Positions 10,801 to 23,752 of a stretch of 64,000 bases of DNA are shown one piece after another; within the stretch, counting starts at the first letter, position 1; every line of letters starts with the position of its first letter. The notes beneath the pieces are model-generated. The model had not been told where the DNA came from. It did not search any database and saw only the letters and a list, made by a program, of their open reading frames with translations. This stretch comes from Zea mays (taxonomy: Eukaryota; Streptophyta; Magnoliopsida; Poales; Poaceae): NCBI RefSeq assembly GCF_902167145.1, contig NC_050096.1, positions 159,959,825 to 160,023,824 of the forward strand, in the 5' to 3' direction. Both the position numbers and the translations under genes were made by a program.

Positions 10801-13735
10801 TGTGATAGAACCTCCTAAGTTATTGGGCCCACATGCACCTGCCCTTGTCTTAAAGACCTCAGACGGCTATGCATGTGCACCAGATAACTTAACAGGATCT
10901 GTCTGAGTGCCCCATGGACCTCGAATAAACCACTTACAACTAGAACCGCGAGATTAAGTAAACACAAATCACACACCAACATTTTGCAGCGGAAATCTTA
11001 TTACCAAATTTTACAAGTTACATCAAGTTTACATTGTACATGATCGGAGTGATTACAAAAGTGATTTAAAGAAATAACTTTGAACTGTTATAGGTTATTT
11101 ATAGTTTTGAAATATATGCTAGCTCAAGTTACCATCCTGAATAAGAAGTATAGAAGGAGTACTTAGACTTATAAGAAGGTCGTGCCCATCGGTGCTTAAC
11201 ACCAATCACAATCAAGTGACTCGTAACCTGCAGCAACAATGGGTAAAACCCTAAGTACGCAAGTACTCTGCAAGACTTACCCGACTTAAGAAAAGACTCT
11301 CAAGGATATGCTGGTTAAATAGGAATCAAGGAAAAGGCTTTAGCAAGAATCAACTTAGATACTTTTGCAGAAATAGCTTACTAAAGTGAGTCCTTACTTT
11401 CAACATTTTAATGCTAGATTAAGTATTAATAGACCTTGTTTGCATCTAGTCTAATTCCATCATCACATTAATCAATCCAACATGATTTTTGCTCATTAAG
11501 ATTCCATCCATGACTTAGATTGCAAGGCAGTGACGAAGTCTTCATGTCCGAGAAGTAATGGCGATCTGAATCGATTAATACCCAACTGGGGATCTCCAAT
11601 CACATGACATACGTAGCACTTAACCCTTGCATATGTCAACTCGCCATCGGGTTTCTTAAGACCAGATCAGGTTCACGCCAACCGAGAGCACAGATACACC
11701 ACCGTCCAGCCTCTTGCCACGGAGGGTACACGCTACTCTCGCCATCTCTCCACTCCAATTGTGTGTTGTCTTATTATGGTATTAGTCTGCCCGAGGCAAA
11801 GCTTACCCATGATGAGGCATGTGACCAGTTAAAGGGTCCTCGATCAGCAAGCCTACATTCAGTATAATCCCTAATCAACCTAGGTAGAACATCACCTATT
11901 CCTAGCCTAAGTCCCGATTTAAGTACTTCCATCCTTAGGATTGTTTATGTTCCTTAGGATGAAAAGAGCATTATAGAGAACTTTGCAGTAAGATCCCACC
12001 ACGCTCGCAATGAAAAATATTCTTGCAGGTAGAAGCCATCTTTCCTCAGGATAACCCCTGAGCTAGGCCTTAATGCAAAAGACAACCTCTATCCACAGGA
12101 TCTAAGCAGGGATAAGCATTTTTGTAAATCATATTTTGATACTTCATCAGAAGTATCTATAAAGGTATGGATATCAAGGTAGGCAATGCATCAAAGGGTT
12201 TCCAAGCAACTCCTATAAACCTAATGCACATTTCGCTAGACTTAAAGTGTGTAAAAATTATTTAAAAACACAAGGAAGGGGTTGCATGCACCGGGGCTTG
12301 CCTAGAAGAACACTAGGTTAGTGTTTGTTAGACGATGTCCACTTGGCGATCAGCTTTTATTCTGATACTTGTTTCGTCTGTCCATCTTCAGTTTGCGAAT
12401 AAGCCCACGCTTAACAACATCTTGGGGTCGACTTGGCTCAGGTTCTCCGCATCACGCGAGTAATTATCGTACCTGAATGGAATGCATTATGCACATGAAT
12501 GCATATAGACAGGAATATCATAAACCTAAATAGTGCTACGCAATAGCGAATTAAATACCTAGCGGCGAGACGTTGTACAATTTTATACGGAAACACCAGT
12601 TACCGACGTACGACTAAGCGCAATAGTCACGCTTCTCTAAATTAAACGAACCTAACGCAAACATCACGAACAACAAACCATACACATTAAACATAATTAG
12701 CCTAAACACAATTTATCAGTTAATTAATTAAATTCTAAACTTAGTGGTCTAAGGAATTTAAATCTAGAACAAGAATAAAAGCACATCACTTTTTAGACCA
12801 CGCGACTGGTTTAAATTACATACCACTCTAAGCTATCATATATATAGCCTACCATTAATTTTATCAAACAATTAGAATTTTTCATAAGTAATACTAATAA
12901 TATTATTGTTTAGACATTTTAAAATACTAAATTTAAACTTCATTCACTAATTTACCGTACGTCACATAATTAACATCTCAAACCTACCCAACGCGACTAC
13001 TCCGAAATCATGAAAATAATCACATCGCATTCATCGAACTAATTCAATAATTAAGCTAACGAAAATATGGATTGGCTTACCCATGATTAAATTTGACGCG
13101 CTATTCGCGAACACGGCAAGGATTCTGGTTCAGCTCTTGCGTCGAGTACTTGGTGAACGTCACGCTGCTAACTCCGTCTTCACCCGATTCTTGGGATTTC
13201 TTGATGACGCACAGAACGACGACGAGATCGAGTTTAATGCGAGCTGGCGAGGACACGAATCTAGTGAGGGCTCTAGCGACGACGAAGTCACGAGCAAGGG
13301 AGGACGGGTTCAACACCTCGACGGCAAACACGAGCACGCAGCGTGGCACGCAGCAGCGACAACAGTCGAATCGGCAACAGAGCGTTGGCGAACTCGACGA
13401 ACACGACCACGGTCGTGTGCTGACGCGGATAGGACAACAACGGCTGGCGAGCCCAACAGAGGAGCCTGCGCAACGACAACCAAACAGTGAAGCTCGTGTG
13501 CGCAGGGAGGAATACAAACGATGACGGCTATGTAAGGAGCGTCGAGTTGGGGAGGGCAGGATTCGACGACTCAACAGCGCCCGCGGCCGAGCACACAAGG
13601 TGACCAGCGCACGCGGCGAGGAGACCACCAGTGAAGGGACTTGGCCGGCAAATCACGTGCATCAGCGGAGCCAAGCAACAGCGACCCGCCACCGTAGTAG
13701 GGAAAGGGGACGCACAGACCGAACCATGCGAGAAA
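10801..13735 (-). repeat. LARD 5' LTR (element orientation), piece 1 of 5
   Basis: Colinear with 1690-4376 plus 5522-5740. It contains the uninterrupted counterpart of the hAT-1 insertion site. It ends at the agaaa duplication where Copia-A inserted. A 175-codon minus-strand ORF at 13101-13628 is not conserved at that length in the other LTR and is regarded as incidental. Confidence 0.9.
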
Positions 13736-14804
13736 TGTTGGATCTTTTATGGGCTTGGTCCATTTATTGAATAAACTCTATGATGTGTAATGGTGGAGAA
13801 TACCAATAGTACCATATTGGAAGTCCAAGGGTCTTTTGGCTTGACTTATATGGTGGGAATTATTCCACCTAACTTGAGAAGTCAAGAAACGGACAAGGGC
13901 GCGCCACACGCGAGCGCGCGCCGCCGCCGTCAGTCGGGCCGGGTGTGGCGTGGCGAGGCAGGCAGGCGAGCGGGCGTGGCGTGGTTGTGTTAATTTTTAG
14001 CACTCACTAACCGCGTAAACCTTTCAGTTGCCTGTCTCTTCGTCAGCTGCATGCGAGACTCTTGTCCTTCAGCTTCCTGTCCCTTGGCGTGCAGCATGCG
14101 ACCCTTCTCCTTCACCTTCCCTCTGCGAGAGGTTAAGTAGAGAAGAACCCCTGGCACTTGGTACACGAGAACAGAACCATTTCAGAGTCACAGCCCAGCC
14201 GCAAGAGAGAGTATTCCCATCTCGTGACTCTGCGCGCACAGAGAAGCGAGAGGGCAGGTGCCTCCGAAGCCCTTGTCGTTCGAGACCTTGCATGGGGGAT
14301 CAGCAATTAGGTTTTTGGGGAGCGTCTACGCGACTGCCCAAAACATCTTCTTCCTGGCGACATGACAAGGGAAGCTGGACAAGGATCTGGATCATCAGAG
14401 CGCATGGGAGGGTATGATCAGTTTATTTCCTTACTGTTTTACGTTCTGCAGATTATATATGTTTCATATATTCATCTGTATATATTCATTTGTGCTGTTT
14501 TACATGTAGCGATGATTTTATCTTATCTGTTCTGTCTTATTATAATATGTTATATATGTTTGTTTTAATTTTACAGTCATGTTGTTTATGTTTCTATCTG
14601 TTTATTTTCAACTGTTCAGTCAGTTTACAAGCTTATCATATTTATATGATTTATATGCTTCATATGCTTTGTGTTTTCATGATCCATATTGTTATGGATA
14701 TTTTTGAGATCACGATTTCTATGGTTAATTATCTTTTATATGTCATCATCATAATATTAATTTATGGAATTAAAATGATATAGAAAATGCCTATAATTCT
14801 AACA
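13736..14804 (+). repeat. Copia-A 5' LTR
   Basis: Matches 27087-28143 from TGTTGGATC to TTCTAACA with scattered substitutions and a few small indels, including a diverged GC-rich microsatellite-like stretch at 13900-13935. The gag start codon at 14787 lies inside the last 18 bases of this LTR. Confidence 0.9.
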
Positions 14805-16091
14805 ATCCAAAAACCTAATGTTAGGCATTTTTCTGTCAGAGGTTTTGCTGCTGTGCTAAAGCCTGATCCTTTTGATGGTAAAAACTTCTTGATATTGAAA
14901 GCTAAAATGGAATTGTGGCTTAATGCAATGTCTTGTTTTCATGCCGCTGAGGGCAAGCCTGCCGACTTACCTCCTGAGGATGAGGCTAAGTTTAAGGCTG
15001 AAGACAACCTCTTTCGAGGAACAATAATTAGCGCACTTGATACAAAATTCCAAAAAAGCTATATCATCCTTCCTACATGGAAAGAGCTGTGGGCTGCACT
15101 TGTTGGAAAGTTTGGAGTAACTGACGCTGGTAGCGAGCTGTATCTCATGGAGCAGCTGTATGACTAGAAGATGGTTGAGAACCGATCTGTAGTGGAACAG
15201 GCTCATGAGTTTCAGGCACTAGCTAAGGAACTCGAACTTTTTCCTTGTCCTTTGCCTGACAAGTTTGTGGCTGGCGGTATAATCGCCAAGTTGCCACCTT
15301 TTTGGAAGGACATTGCTACCTCTCTCAAACATAAGAGACAAGAGTTCAATGTGGAAGAGCTCATTGGTACTCTTGATGTTGAGGAAATGGCTAGAACAAA
15401 GGACAGTGGAAAAGGTGTTGAGACCTCTACTGCTAATGTGGTGCAGAAGAGAAACTTCCGCAAGTTCAACAAGAAGAAAAACCAGAACAAACAAGAGAAC
15501 GCAAATAAACCTGTTCAAACAACACAGTTTAAAAAGAAGAACAACAACAACAAGGGAAAGGGAGGATGCTTTGTCTATGGCAGTGATCAACATTGGGCTA
15601 GAGAGTGCCCTGATCGCAAGTTCACACGGGACAAGAAATCAGCTAATGTTGTAACCACTGAATCTGAAGATGGAACATCTGGGTATGGTAATTCTTTACC
15701 ATTTGTTCTTTCAGTTTGCAATTCACCTGAGTGGTGGATGGATAGTGGTGCAAACATTCATGTGTGCGCTGATGCCTCTATGTTCTCCTATCAGGTCGGG
15801 AGGTCTGGCGCCTTGTTAATGGGAAATGGGTCGCGTGCTCATGTTCTTGGTGTTGGTACGGTCATTCTGAAGTTTACTTCGGGAAAGACGATGTCATTGA
15901 AGAGCGTGCAGCATGTGCCCTCTATCAAGAAGAATCTCGTTAGCGCTTCTATGCTATGTCGAGATGTATACAAAGTTGTTCTGAGTCTAATAAATGTGTT
16001 GTGTCGAAACATGGTACTTTTGTTGGTAAAGGATATGACTGCGGAGGCTTGTTCCGCTTATCACTGCATGATGTGTGTAATAAACTGGTGA
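14787..16091 (+). pseudogene. Copia-A gag and protease, broken
   Basis: The frame from 14787 encodes a gag of the UBN2/DUF4219 type (FAAVLKPDPFDGKNF, later DAGSELYLMEQLYD). It is interrupted by TAG at 15165-15167 and continues in frame from 15171. A zinc knuckle follows at about 15565-15610, with its second cysteine replaced by tyrosine (CFVYGSDQHWAREC). The protease active site is WWMDSGANIHVC at about 15733-15770. A frameshift near 15980 moves the reading frame to that of the integrase segment. Gag would form the particle and protease would cleave the polyprotein; neither can be made intact here. Confidence 0.85.
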
Positions 16092-17226
16092 ATTCTGTTA
16101 ATTTTTCTGATGAGTCAGATTTATGGCATTCACGGTTTTGTCATGCAAGCTTTGACTGTCTTATGCGGTTAGCAAATCTGAATCTAATTCCTAAATTTAA
16201 CTTGGTCAAAAAGTCTAAGTGCCATGTGTGTGTTGAATCAAAACAACCCCGCAAGCCTCACAAAGCTATTGAGGCAAGGAGTTTGGCACCTCTAGAACTT
16301 GTTCATTATGATCTGTGCGAGATGAATGGAATTTTGACCAAAGGTGGTAAAAGATACTTTCTCACTTTTATAGATGACTCCACTAGGTTTTGCTATGTGT
16401 ATCTCTTAAAAACAAAAGATGAAGCGTTCAATTATTTTAAGACCTATAAAGCTGAAGTTGAGAACCAACTTGAGAGGAAAATAAAACGGTTAAGGTCCGA
16501 TCGAGGTGGAGAATATTTCTCTAATGTGTTCGATGAGTTCTACGTGGAACATGGTATTATTCATGAGAGGACACCGCCATTCTCACCACAATCCAATGGG
16601 ATTGCTGAAAGAAAAAACCGCACTCTAACAGATTTGGTGAATGCCATGTTGAGTACAGCGGGATTATCCAAGGCATAGTGGGGTGAGACGATTTTGACAG
16701 CATGTCATGTCCTGAATAGAGTTCCAACAAAGAACAAAGAGATCACACCATTTGAGGAATGGGAAAAGAGAAGATTAAATCTCTCATATTTGCGCACTTG
16801 GGGTTGCTTGGCTAAAGTGAATGTGCCAATCAACAAAAAGCGTAAACTTGGGCCTAAAACTGTTGATTGTATATTCCTTGAGTACTCTTTTCATAGCACT
16901 GGGTATAGGTTCTTAATTATAAAATCTGATGTGCCTGATATGTATGTTGATACTATCATGGAATCAAGAGACGCAACATTTTTTGAGAATGAGTTTCCCA
17001 TGAAAAATACACCTAGTGATACAAGTCATGAGACTATAATTCCCCATGAGAACGAACTGTCTATTCCTATAGATCATGCTGAGGATCTTCACGTGCACAT
17101 CCCTGATGAGGATGACACTATAGTCACTCGAAAGAGCAAGAGACAAAGGGTTGCAAAATCCTTTGGTAATGACTTTATAGTGTACCTTGTGGAAGACACA
17201 CCAACTACCATTAGTGAGGCATATTC
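15956..17226 (+). pseudogene. Copia-A integrase, broken
   Basis: The segment starts with the GAG-pre-integrase zinc region (HSRFCHASFDCLMRL, later CHVCVESKQ). It contains the integrase core with its three acidic residues in VHYDLCE, RSDRGGEY and NGIAERKNRT. A TAG near 16676 interrupts it, where relatives usually carry Trp or Leu before WGE. The C-terminal part (WGCLAKVNVP onwards) runs to the Copia-B insertion at 17226. The frame resumes in the RT at 25027. Confidence 0.88.
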
Positions 17227-18500
17227 TGTAGGATTACGGGGAGGCTACGCTAGCGCAAAACAAAATTTTCATCCCCATAATACCAAGAACTACTGCGGTT
17301 ATAGGTCATGGAATTACCACTAGACGCGCAGAGCAGCGGAAGACGTCTCGATGTAGACGAACGTGTCGAGCAGTGTCGTGCAGTCGCCGGCGTCCTTCAC
17401 GTCCTCGCACGGTCCGTCCAAGTGCTCCAGATGCAGCACCTCCGAGGTATCCACACGTACAGGGAGGAAGCGCCGCGTACCGAACTGCTAGGTTCGCGAC
17501 GGCGGCTTGGCGAGGGCGAGAGGTGGGCGGCGGCTGTTAGTTCGCTGGTGGCGAATTAGGTTATCTCTTAACCGCGCCCCCGCCCCTCATTATATAGGCG
17601 TTATGGTGGGCTTCTGACGCCGAGGCCCATCATTAACCCTAAAGCCCAGTCTAATTTCGGATCTAATCCGAATTAGGCTTCCTTCCCCTTAAGTGTGTGA
17701 CCCTATAGGTTCACGTACAAATAGACATAGCCCGAGTACTCTTACTTGGCCCAATAATTGACAGCGGCCTCTAGCAAGACATGTCAACTCCTATGTGTAC
17801 GTAAAGATCATATCAGACGAACCATTGCGACATTACGTACATGTTGTTCCCTTTGTCTCACGATATTTGGTCTGGCTCTAAGCTGACCTCTCTTTCTCGA
17901 TACTGTGAATTGGAATCCTTTCAATGGTTAACTCTTAACCCTAGCACGACCATGCATTTCTTGATCCAATCACTCGAGGGGCCCAGAGATATCTCTCTCA
18001 CAAAGAGAGGGACAAATTCCATCTTGACTGACCATGCCTCATAGCATGCTTCCTGACAAACCCAAAACTACCTTTATAACTACCCAGTTACGGGATAGCG
18101 TTTGATAGTCCCTAAGTAAGTCAATTCACATCTTGAGAACATGCGACAATCTCAGGTCTAAGGATACAGTATTCATGTTGCAAGAAGAGAACTATATTAT
18201 AATATCTCACGTTGGGTCGGTCCAGCCTCATGTCATACATGCGCCCACATTATTAGTTTAACATCTCCATGTTCATGACTTGTGAAATGTAGTCATCAAC
18301 TAATACATGTGCTAGTCATCGACTCTGACTAGGGACATCATTTAGAATAACCATATAAGTAAAGAATCTCACAAACAATTCACATAATTGCTAATCAATA
18401 CAAGGTGCCTTCCATGGATATTCAATTAATCAATATATATATCATGGATACAAAGAAATATGCTCATCTCTATGATTATCTCTAGGGCATATTTCTAACA
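17227..18500 (-). repeat. Copia-B 3' LTR (element orientation)
   Basis: 1274 bp, nearly identical to 23753-25026. Differences noted include positions corresponding to 17368 (T/C), the C/T in cttcacgtcc, gttatggtggg/gttatgatggg, gcacgaccatg/gcacggccatg, catgcgccc/catgcaccc and aattaatcaa/aattaagcaa. Confidence 0.93.
17590..17596 (-). promoter_or_regulatory. Candidate TATA box in Copia-B LTR
   Basis: The minus strand reads CGCCTATATAATGAGG, a TATATAA core about 900 bp into the LTR, followed by a GC-rich segment. The same site is at 24116-24122 in the other LTR. Position and sequence fit a plant core promoter, but no transcript evidence is available. Confidence 0.4.
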
Positions 18501-18512
18501 GTCTCCCACTTG
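18501..18512 (-). promoter_or_regulatory. Polypurine tract of Copia-B
   Basis: The minus strand reads AAGTGGGAGAC directly before the LTR start TGTTAGAAA, as expected for the plus-strand primer. Confidence 0.8.
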
Positions 18513-18520
18513 CACTAGAG

Positions 18521-21500
18521 TTAATCTAGAAGATATCTAATACCCATAGATCTCACGTGTGCCTCATGCTTAGGTTGTGGAAGAGGTTTTGTCAAAGGAT
18601 CAGCAACATTCAAATCCGTATGTATTTTGCATATCTTTATCTCACCCCGCCTAATGAATTCCCGTATGAGGTGAAACTTCCGCAGTACGTATTTGTTTTT
18701 CTGGTGGTTCCTTGGCTCCTTAGCTTGCGCAATAGCCCCATTGTTGTCACAGTAGAGGTTCAATGGGCTAGATGCATTAGGAAACACACCAAGCTCGATG
18801 AGGAACTTTCTTATCCAAACACCTTCCTTCGCAGATTCAGAAGCTGCAATGTACTCGGCTTCTGTTGTAGAATCAGTCATAGTCTCCTGTTTGGAACTCT
18901 TCCAACTAACAGCACCACCATTTATTGTGAACACAAAACCTGATTGTGATTTTAACTCGTCTGGGTCAGTTTGGAAGCTAGCATCGGTGTAACCAGTTAC
19001 AACGAGCTCCTCCTTACCCCCATATACCAGGAACATATCTTTAGTCCTTCTTAAGTACTTAAGAATGCCTTTTACCGCTGTCCAGTGATCATCACCTGGA
19101 TCAGCCTGGTATCTACTCGTAGCACTTATAGCGTATGAAACATCTGGGCGTGTACTTATCATGGCATACATGATTAAACCAATTGCTGAGGCGTATGGTA
19201 CCTTACTCATGCGCTCCCGCTCATTAGCCGTTGCAGGACATTGCATCTGGCTAAGGTGTTTACCATGTGACATAGGTATGAACCCTTTCTTGGACTGTTC
19301 CATGTTGAACCGTTTCAAAACCTTATCAATGTACGTATCTTGACTTAATCCTATAAGCCTCTTCGACCTATCTCTATAGATCCTTATGCCCAAAATATAT
19401 GCTGCTTCCCCTAAGTCCTTCATAGAAAAACTCTTTTTCAGTGAAGCCTTGACGGACTCTAGCATAGGAATGTCATTCCCAATCAATAATATGTCATCCA
19501 CATACAAGATCAGAAATACAACAGCGCTCCCACTTTCCTTCTTGTAAACACAAGCTTCTTCTTCATTCTGATGAAAACCAAGCCCTTTGATCACTTCATC
19601 AAAACGAATGTTCCAACTCCGAGATGCTTGCTTCAACCCATAAATGGATTTCTGAAGTTTGCATATCTTTCCAGCATTGATCGGATCGACAAAACCCTCG
19701 GGTTGTATCATATACACGTCCTCATCTAGGTTTCCATTAAGGAAAGCTGTTTTGACATCCATCTGCCAAATCTCATAATCGAAATATGCGGCAATAGCTA
19801 GAATGATCCGAATAGATTTAAGCATCGCTACTGGCGAGAATGTCTCGTCATAGTCAACTCCTTGAACTTGTCGAAAACCCTTTGCAACAAGTCGAGCCTT
19901 ATAGATGTGAACATTTCCATCCATGTCTTTCTTCTTCTTATAGATCCATTTGCATTCTATAGGTCTAACACCATCAGGCGGGTCAACCAAGTTCCAAACT
20001 TGATTTTCTCCCATGGAATCTATCTCGGATCTCATGGCGACATGCCATTTCTCGGAATCTGGGTCCATCATCGCTTCTGAATATGTTGCAGGTTCGTCGT
20101 TGTCTAACAACAACACTTCCCCATTGCCCAACAATAGCACTTCTCCTCGTGCCTCGCGAAGCCTTGCTGACCTTCGTGGTTGTGGTGGTGATTCTCTTGC
20201 CATAGACGTCTCAACTTGTTCTGCTACATTAGCATCACTTGTTGAATCTTGTCCCACTGGCTCATCCTGAACTTCTTCAAGATACACCTTTTGTTTACTT
20301 TTCTCTCTTTTGAGAAACTCTTTCTCTAAGAACACACCGTTCCGGGCGACAAACACTTTGCCCTCTGACCGGTGGTAAAAGTAATATCCTAAAGTTTCCA
20401 TTGGATATCCCACGAACATGCACTTGTCCGATTTTGGAGTGAGTTTATCCGACTGTAGTCGCTTGACGTAAACCTCACAACCCCAAATCTTCAGAAAAGA
20501 CAAGCTGGGAGTCTTCCCAGTCCACATCTCATATGGTGTCTTAACTACGGACTTAGACGGTACCCTATTTAGTGTGAAAGCTGCTGTTTCTAGAGCGTAT
20601 CCCCAAAACGACAAAGGTAGGTCCGACTGGCTCATCATTGATCGAACCATATCCAATAAAGTCCGATTACGTCGCTCAGACACGCCATTCCTCTGAGGCG
20701 TTCCAGGCGGCGTAAGCTGTGGAACAATTCCACAACTCTTTAGATGATTGCTAAACTCATGACTCAAATATTCACCACCACGATCTGATCGCAGTGCTTT
20801 AATTTTCTTGCCACGCTGATTTTCTACTTCATTCTGAAACTCTTTGAACTTTTCTAAGGATTCAGACTTGTGTTTCATTAAGTAGACATACCCATATCTA
20901 CTAAAATCATCAGTGAAGGTTATGAAGTATTGGAATCCTCCCCTAGCTGTCGTACTCATTGGTCCGCACACATCAGTATGTATGAGTTCCAATAAATCTA
21001 ACGTCCTCTCCGGTAAACCCGTGAAGGGTGCCTTGGTCATCTTACCAAGTAAGCAAGCTTCACATGTCTCGTATGATTCAAAATCAAACGAAGTTAAAAG
21101 CCCATCAGAATGAAGCTTCTTCATGCGATTCTCACTTATATGACCCAAACGACAGTGCCACATGTAGGTAGGACTTAAATCATTAGGCCGAGGCCTTTTA
21201 GCACTAATATTACAGATAGGTGCATCATCAAGATTTAAAATGAATAACCCATTCATAATGGATGCAAAAGCCACAAACATGTCATTCTTAGAGATCACAC
21301 AACCATTGTTTTCACTCGCAAATGAATAACCATCCTTCATCAAACATGAAGGAGACATAATGTTTCGACTCATACTAGGAACTAGATAACAATTATTTAA
21401 CTCCAAAATAAATCCTGATGGGAGGTGGAGTTGCATCGTCCCGACGGTCAACGCAGCAACTCTTGCATTATTGCCTACCCGGAAATCAACTTCTCCTCTT

Positions 21501-22485
21501 TTCACGCTTCTACTTCTTATCATTCCCTGCATCGAATTGCAAATATGGGCAACCGATCCGGTATCAAATACCCAAGAATTAATATAAGAATCAGCAAGAA
21601 AAAATTCTGTAATGTGAATAGCAAGTGTACCTGCTGCGGCTGTACCCTTACCGCCGCGATCCTTAATAGAGGCCAAGTACTGCTTGCAATTCCTTTTCCA
21701 GTGACCAAGTTCTTTGCAATAAAAGCAATCTGCATCTGCAGCTGGTCCAGCCTTGGGCTTTTGATTTGGCTTGGATATTGTATCCTTTGCCTTGCCCTTC
21801 TTCTTTTGAGTTTTACCCTTCTTCTTAAAGTTGGGTTTGTTTTGGACCGCCATCACATGGCCGCTGCTGCCAGCGCTTTTCTTTATGTCCCCCTCTGCAG
21901 TTTTCAGCATGCCACATAGTTCATTGAGGCCCCTCTCCGCCCCATGCATATGGTAGTTCGTGATGAAGTTTCCATAGCTGGGCGGAAGAGATGCCAAAAT
22001 GAAGTCAGTGGCCAACTCTTGGCTTATTGGGAAGCCTAGCTTCTCCAACCTCTGACTGTAACCAACCATTTTGATTACGTGTGGCCCAACTGCTGCGCCT
22101 TCTGCTAGCTTGCATTCCAGAAAGGCTTTGGACACATTGAACCTTTCAATCCTAGCCTGAGTCTGGAACATATCCTTGAGCGCCATGATCATATCGTGTA
22201 CCTCATGGTTTGTCTCAAACTGCATCTGCAGCTCAGGCTCCATGCAAGCAAGCATTAGGCAACTCACTTCAAGATTAGTATCCATTGCTTTCTTGTAAGC
22301 GGTTTTAGCTGCAGCAGTTGCATTTTCACCAGGATCCTCTGGTAGTGGGGTGTCTAGAACGTCTTCCTTTTTTCAGCCCTGAGAACAATTCTCAGGTTAC
22401 GGATCCAATCCGTATAGTTTGTTCCATTTAACTTATCCTTTTCAAGAATTGATCGCAAAGTAAATGTTGGTGTGCTAGGTGCCAT
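18521..22485 (-). pseudogene. Copia-B gag-pol polyprotein with a single frameshift
   Basis: The ATG at 22485-22483 opens a frame of about 1320 codons. A run of six A residues (minus strand, about 22373-22368) appears to have lost one base, so the first 37 or so codons are out of frame. From 22285 there are 1254 uninterrupted codons. In order these give gag, a zinc knuckle (CFYCKELGHWKRNC), protease (VFDTGSVAHIC), the pre-integrase region (WHCRLGHISENRM), integrase (TDVCGPM, RSDRGGEYL, NGVSERRNRT), RT (QMDVKTAFLNG, LYVDDILLIGND) and RNase H (TDASFQTD, TEAEYIAASE, LYCDNNGAI). All catalytic residues I can recognise are present. The product would package, reverse transcribe and integrate the element. 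Because of the gag frameshift this copy probably needs a partner, unless that base is a sequencing error. Confidence 0.93.
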
Positions 22486-23738
22486 TTATCTACAACAAAA
22501 TAATGCAAAATACTAAGACAAAAATATCCATGACAGAGTAAATCATATTAAACATTTAATAGTCTACTCCCACTAAAATCAATATCCCTCGATTGATACT
22601 TAGTGATTCAGAACCCACAACTAACAAGTCTACTAGTGAGCTTTAGCATCACCGCTAGAAGACAAGGTAGATCGGTAAGCAACTCCTTGCTAATCATATC
22701 ATATATATGACTCCTGTTGTTGGGTGACATCTCTATGTCTCGGCTCCCAACCTTATGCCTCAAAGTCCTTAACCATTAAGCTGACTTTGTTTAAGTTAAC
22801 CAACCCTTTCTGCAGTTCGTATCCGATACAAACCTATCTAGTCAAGGAAAACTGGTGGCACCCTAATTTCATAGACCCACCACCAATTGTACAAGACTTA
22901 TGATAGTGCAAGGTTTGGAGAGGCATTAAAGCTTAAACATTTATGAGGGATCGTCCTACTTATAACATCGCACACAAGGACATATATGCAATATAAACAA
23001 GTAGAACAATAAGAATGGCATTCACACAACAGTTGTGATTCGGTATGGCTTGCTGTCACATGGTGATCCCCATCTCCAATAATTTGTCCATCACGATGAT
23101 CTCCATCTCCATGATATAGGTATGCCATCCTCCAGGTGATGAGTCCTTCAAGACCTATCTAACGTATGCTGGTAAACAAATTACATATACGCTTTGGATC
23201 ATCACATGTTGACACGCAGGTCATTACATTAAATTTGGACAATACATGTGGCTCCAGCCGTATTGCCCTGGTCACGACACGCAGGTCATGAATAATTTAT
23301 TAACATGCATCACATACACATAATAGCCATACCGATCACATGTCCTGCAAAAACAGGTTAGACAAACACGTTTCTATACGTTCGCCACTACAGCAGATAG
23401 CCACGGCGGTCCATGCATCGTATGTATGGAAATTCCACTGGAAATCTCATGCGGTTGATCAAATCAACCCAAATCCGAGACTTTCGACCCGAAGAAGATT
23501 ACACTCATGACGTTGATCTGTTACATCAATCTGCTAGTTGTGTACGCAGTTAGCCCCGATGGTGATTCCAGACGGTAGGGGCAAGTCGCGCACATAACAG
23601 AGAAGGACGAACTGATCTCTCCAGTCATATCCGATGTAATCGACTTCAACCCTTTATAACCAATTGATCTAATCAAACCGTGCATCAAGTAGATCCATCT
23701 CATGAACCTAGATCCAGACCTAAAACTACGCAGAACCT
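22486..23738 (-). other. Copia-B untranslated leader
   Basis: About 1.25 kb between the primer site and the gag ATG. It has no coding potential and no recognisable gene. Long leaders are common in BARE-like elements and usually carry packaging and dimerisation signals, which I cannot pinpoint here. Confidence 0.6.
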
Positions 23739-23751
23739 GGCTCTGATACCA
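23739..23751 (-). promoter_or_regulatory. Primer-binding site, initiator-Met tRNA type (Copia-B)
   Basis: The minus strand reads TGGTATCAGAGCC one base inside the LTR end, a perfect match to the standard plant tRNA-iMet primer site. Confidence 0.92.
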
Positions 23752-23752
23752 C

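Noticed and set aside
1690..13520. Segmental duplication of the 1.7-4.4 kb and 10.8-13.5 kb regions
   Set aside because: The two copies are the LTRs of one element, as shown by primer site, purine tract, LTR ends and the gtatt target duplication.
13101..13628. 175-codon minus-strand ORF in the LARD LTR
   Set aside because: The other LTR copy does not keep it at this length. It is Ser/Arg/Cys-rich from GC-rich sequence and has no domain.
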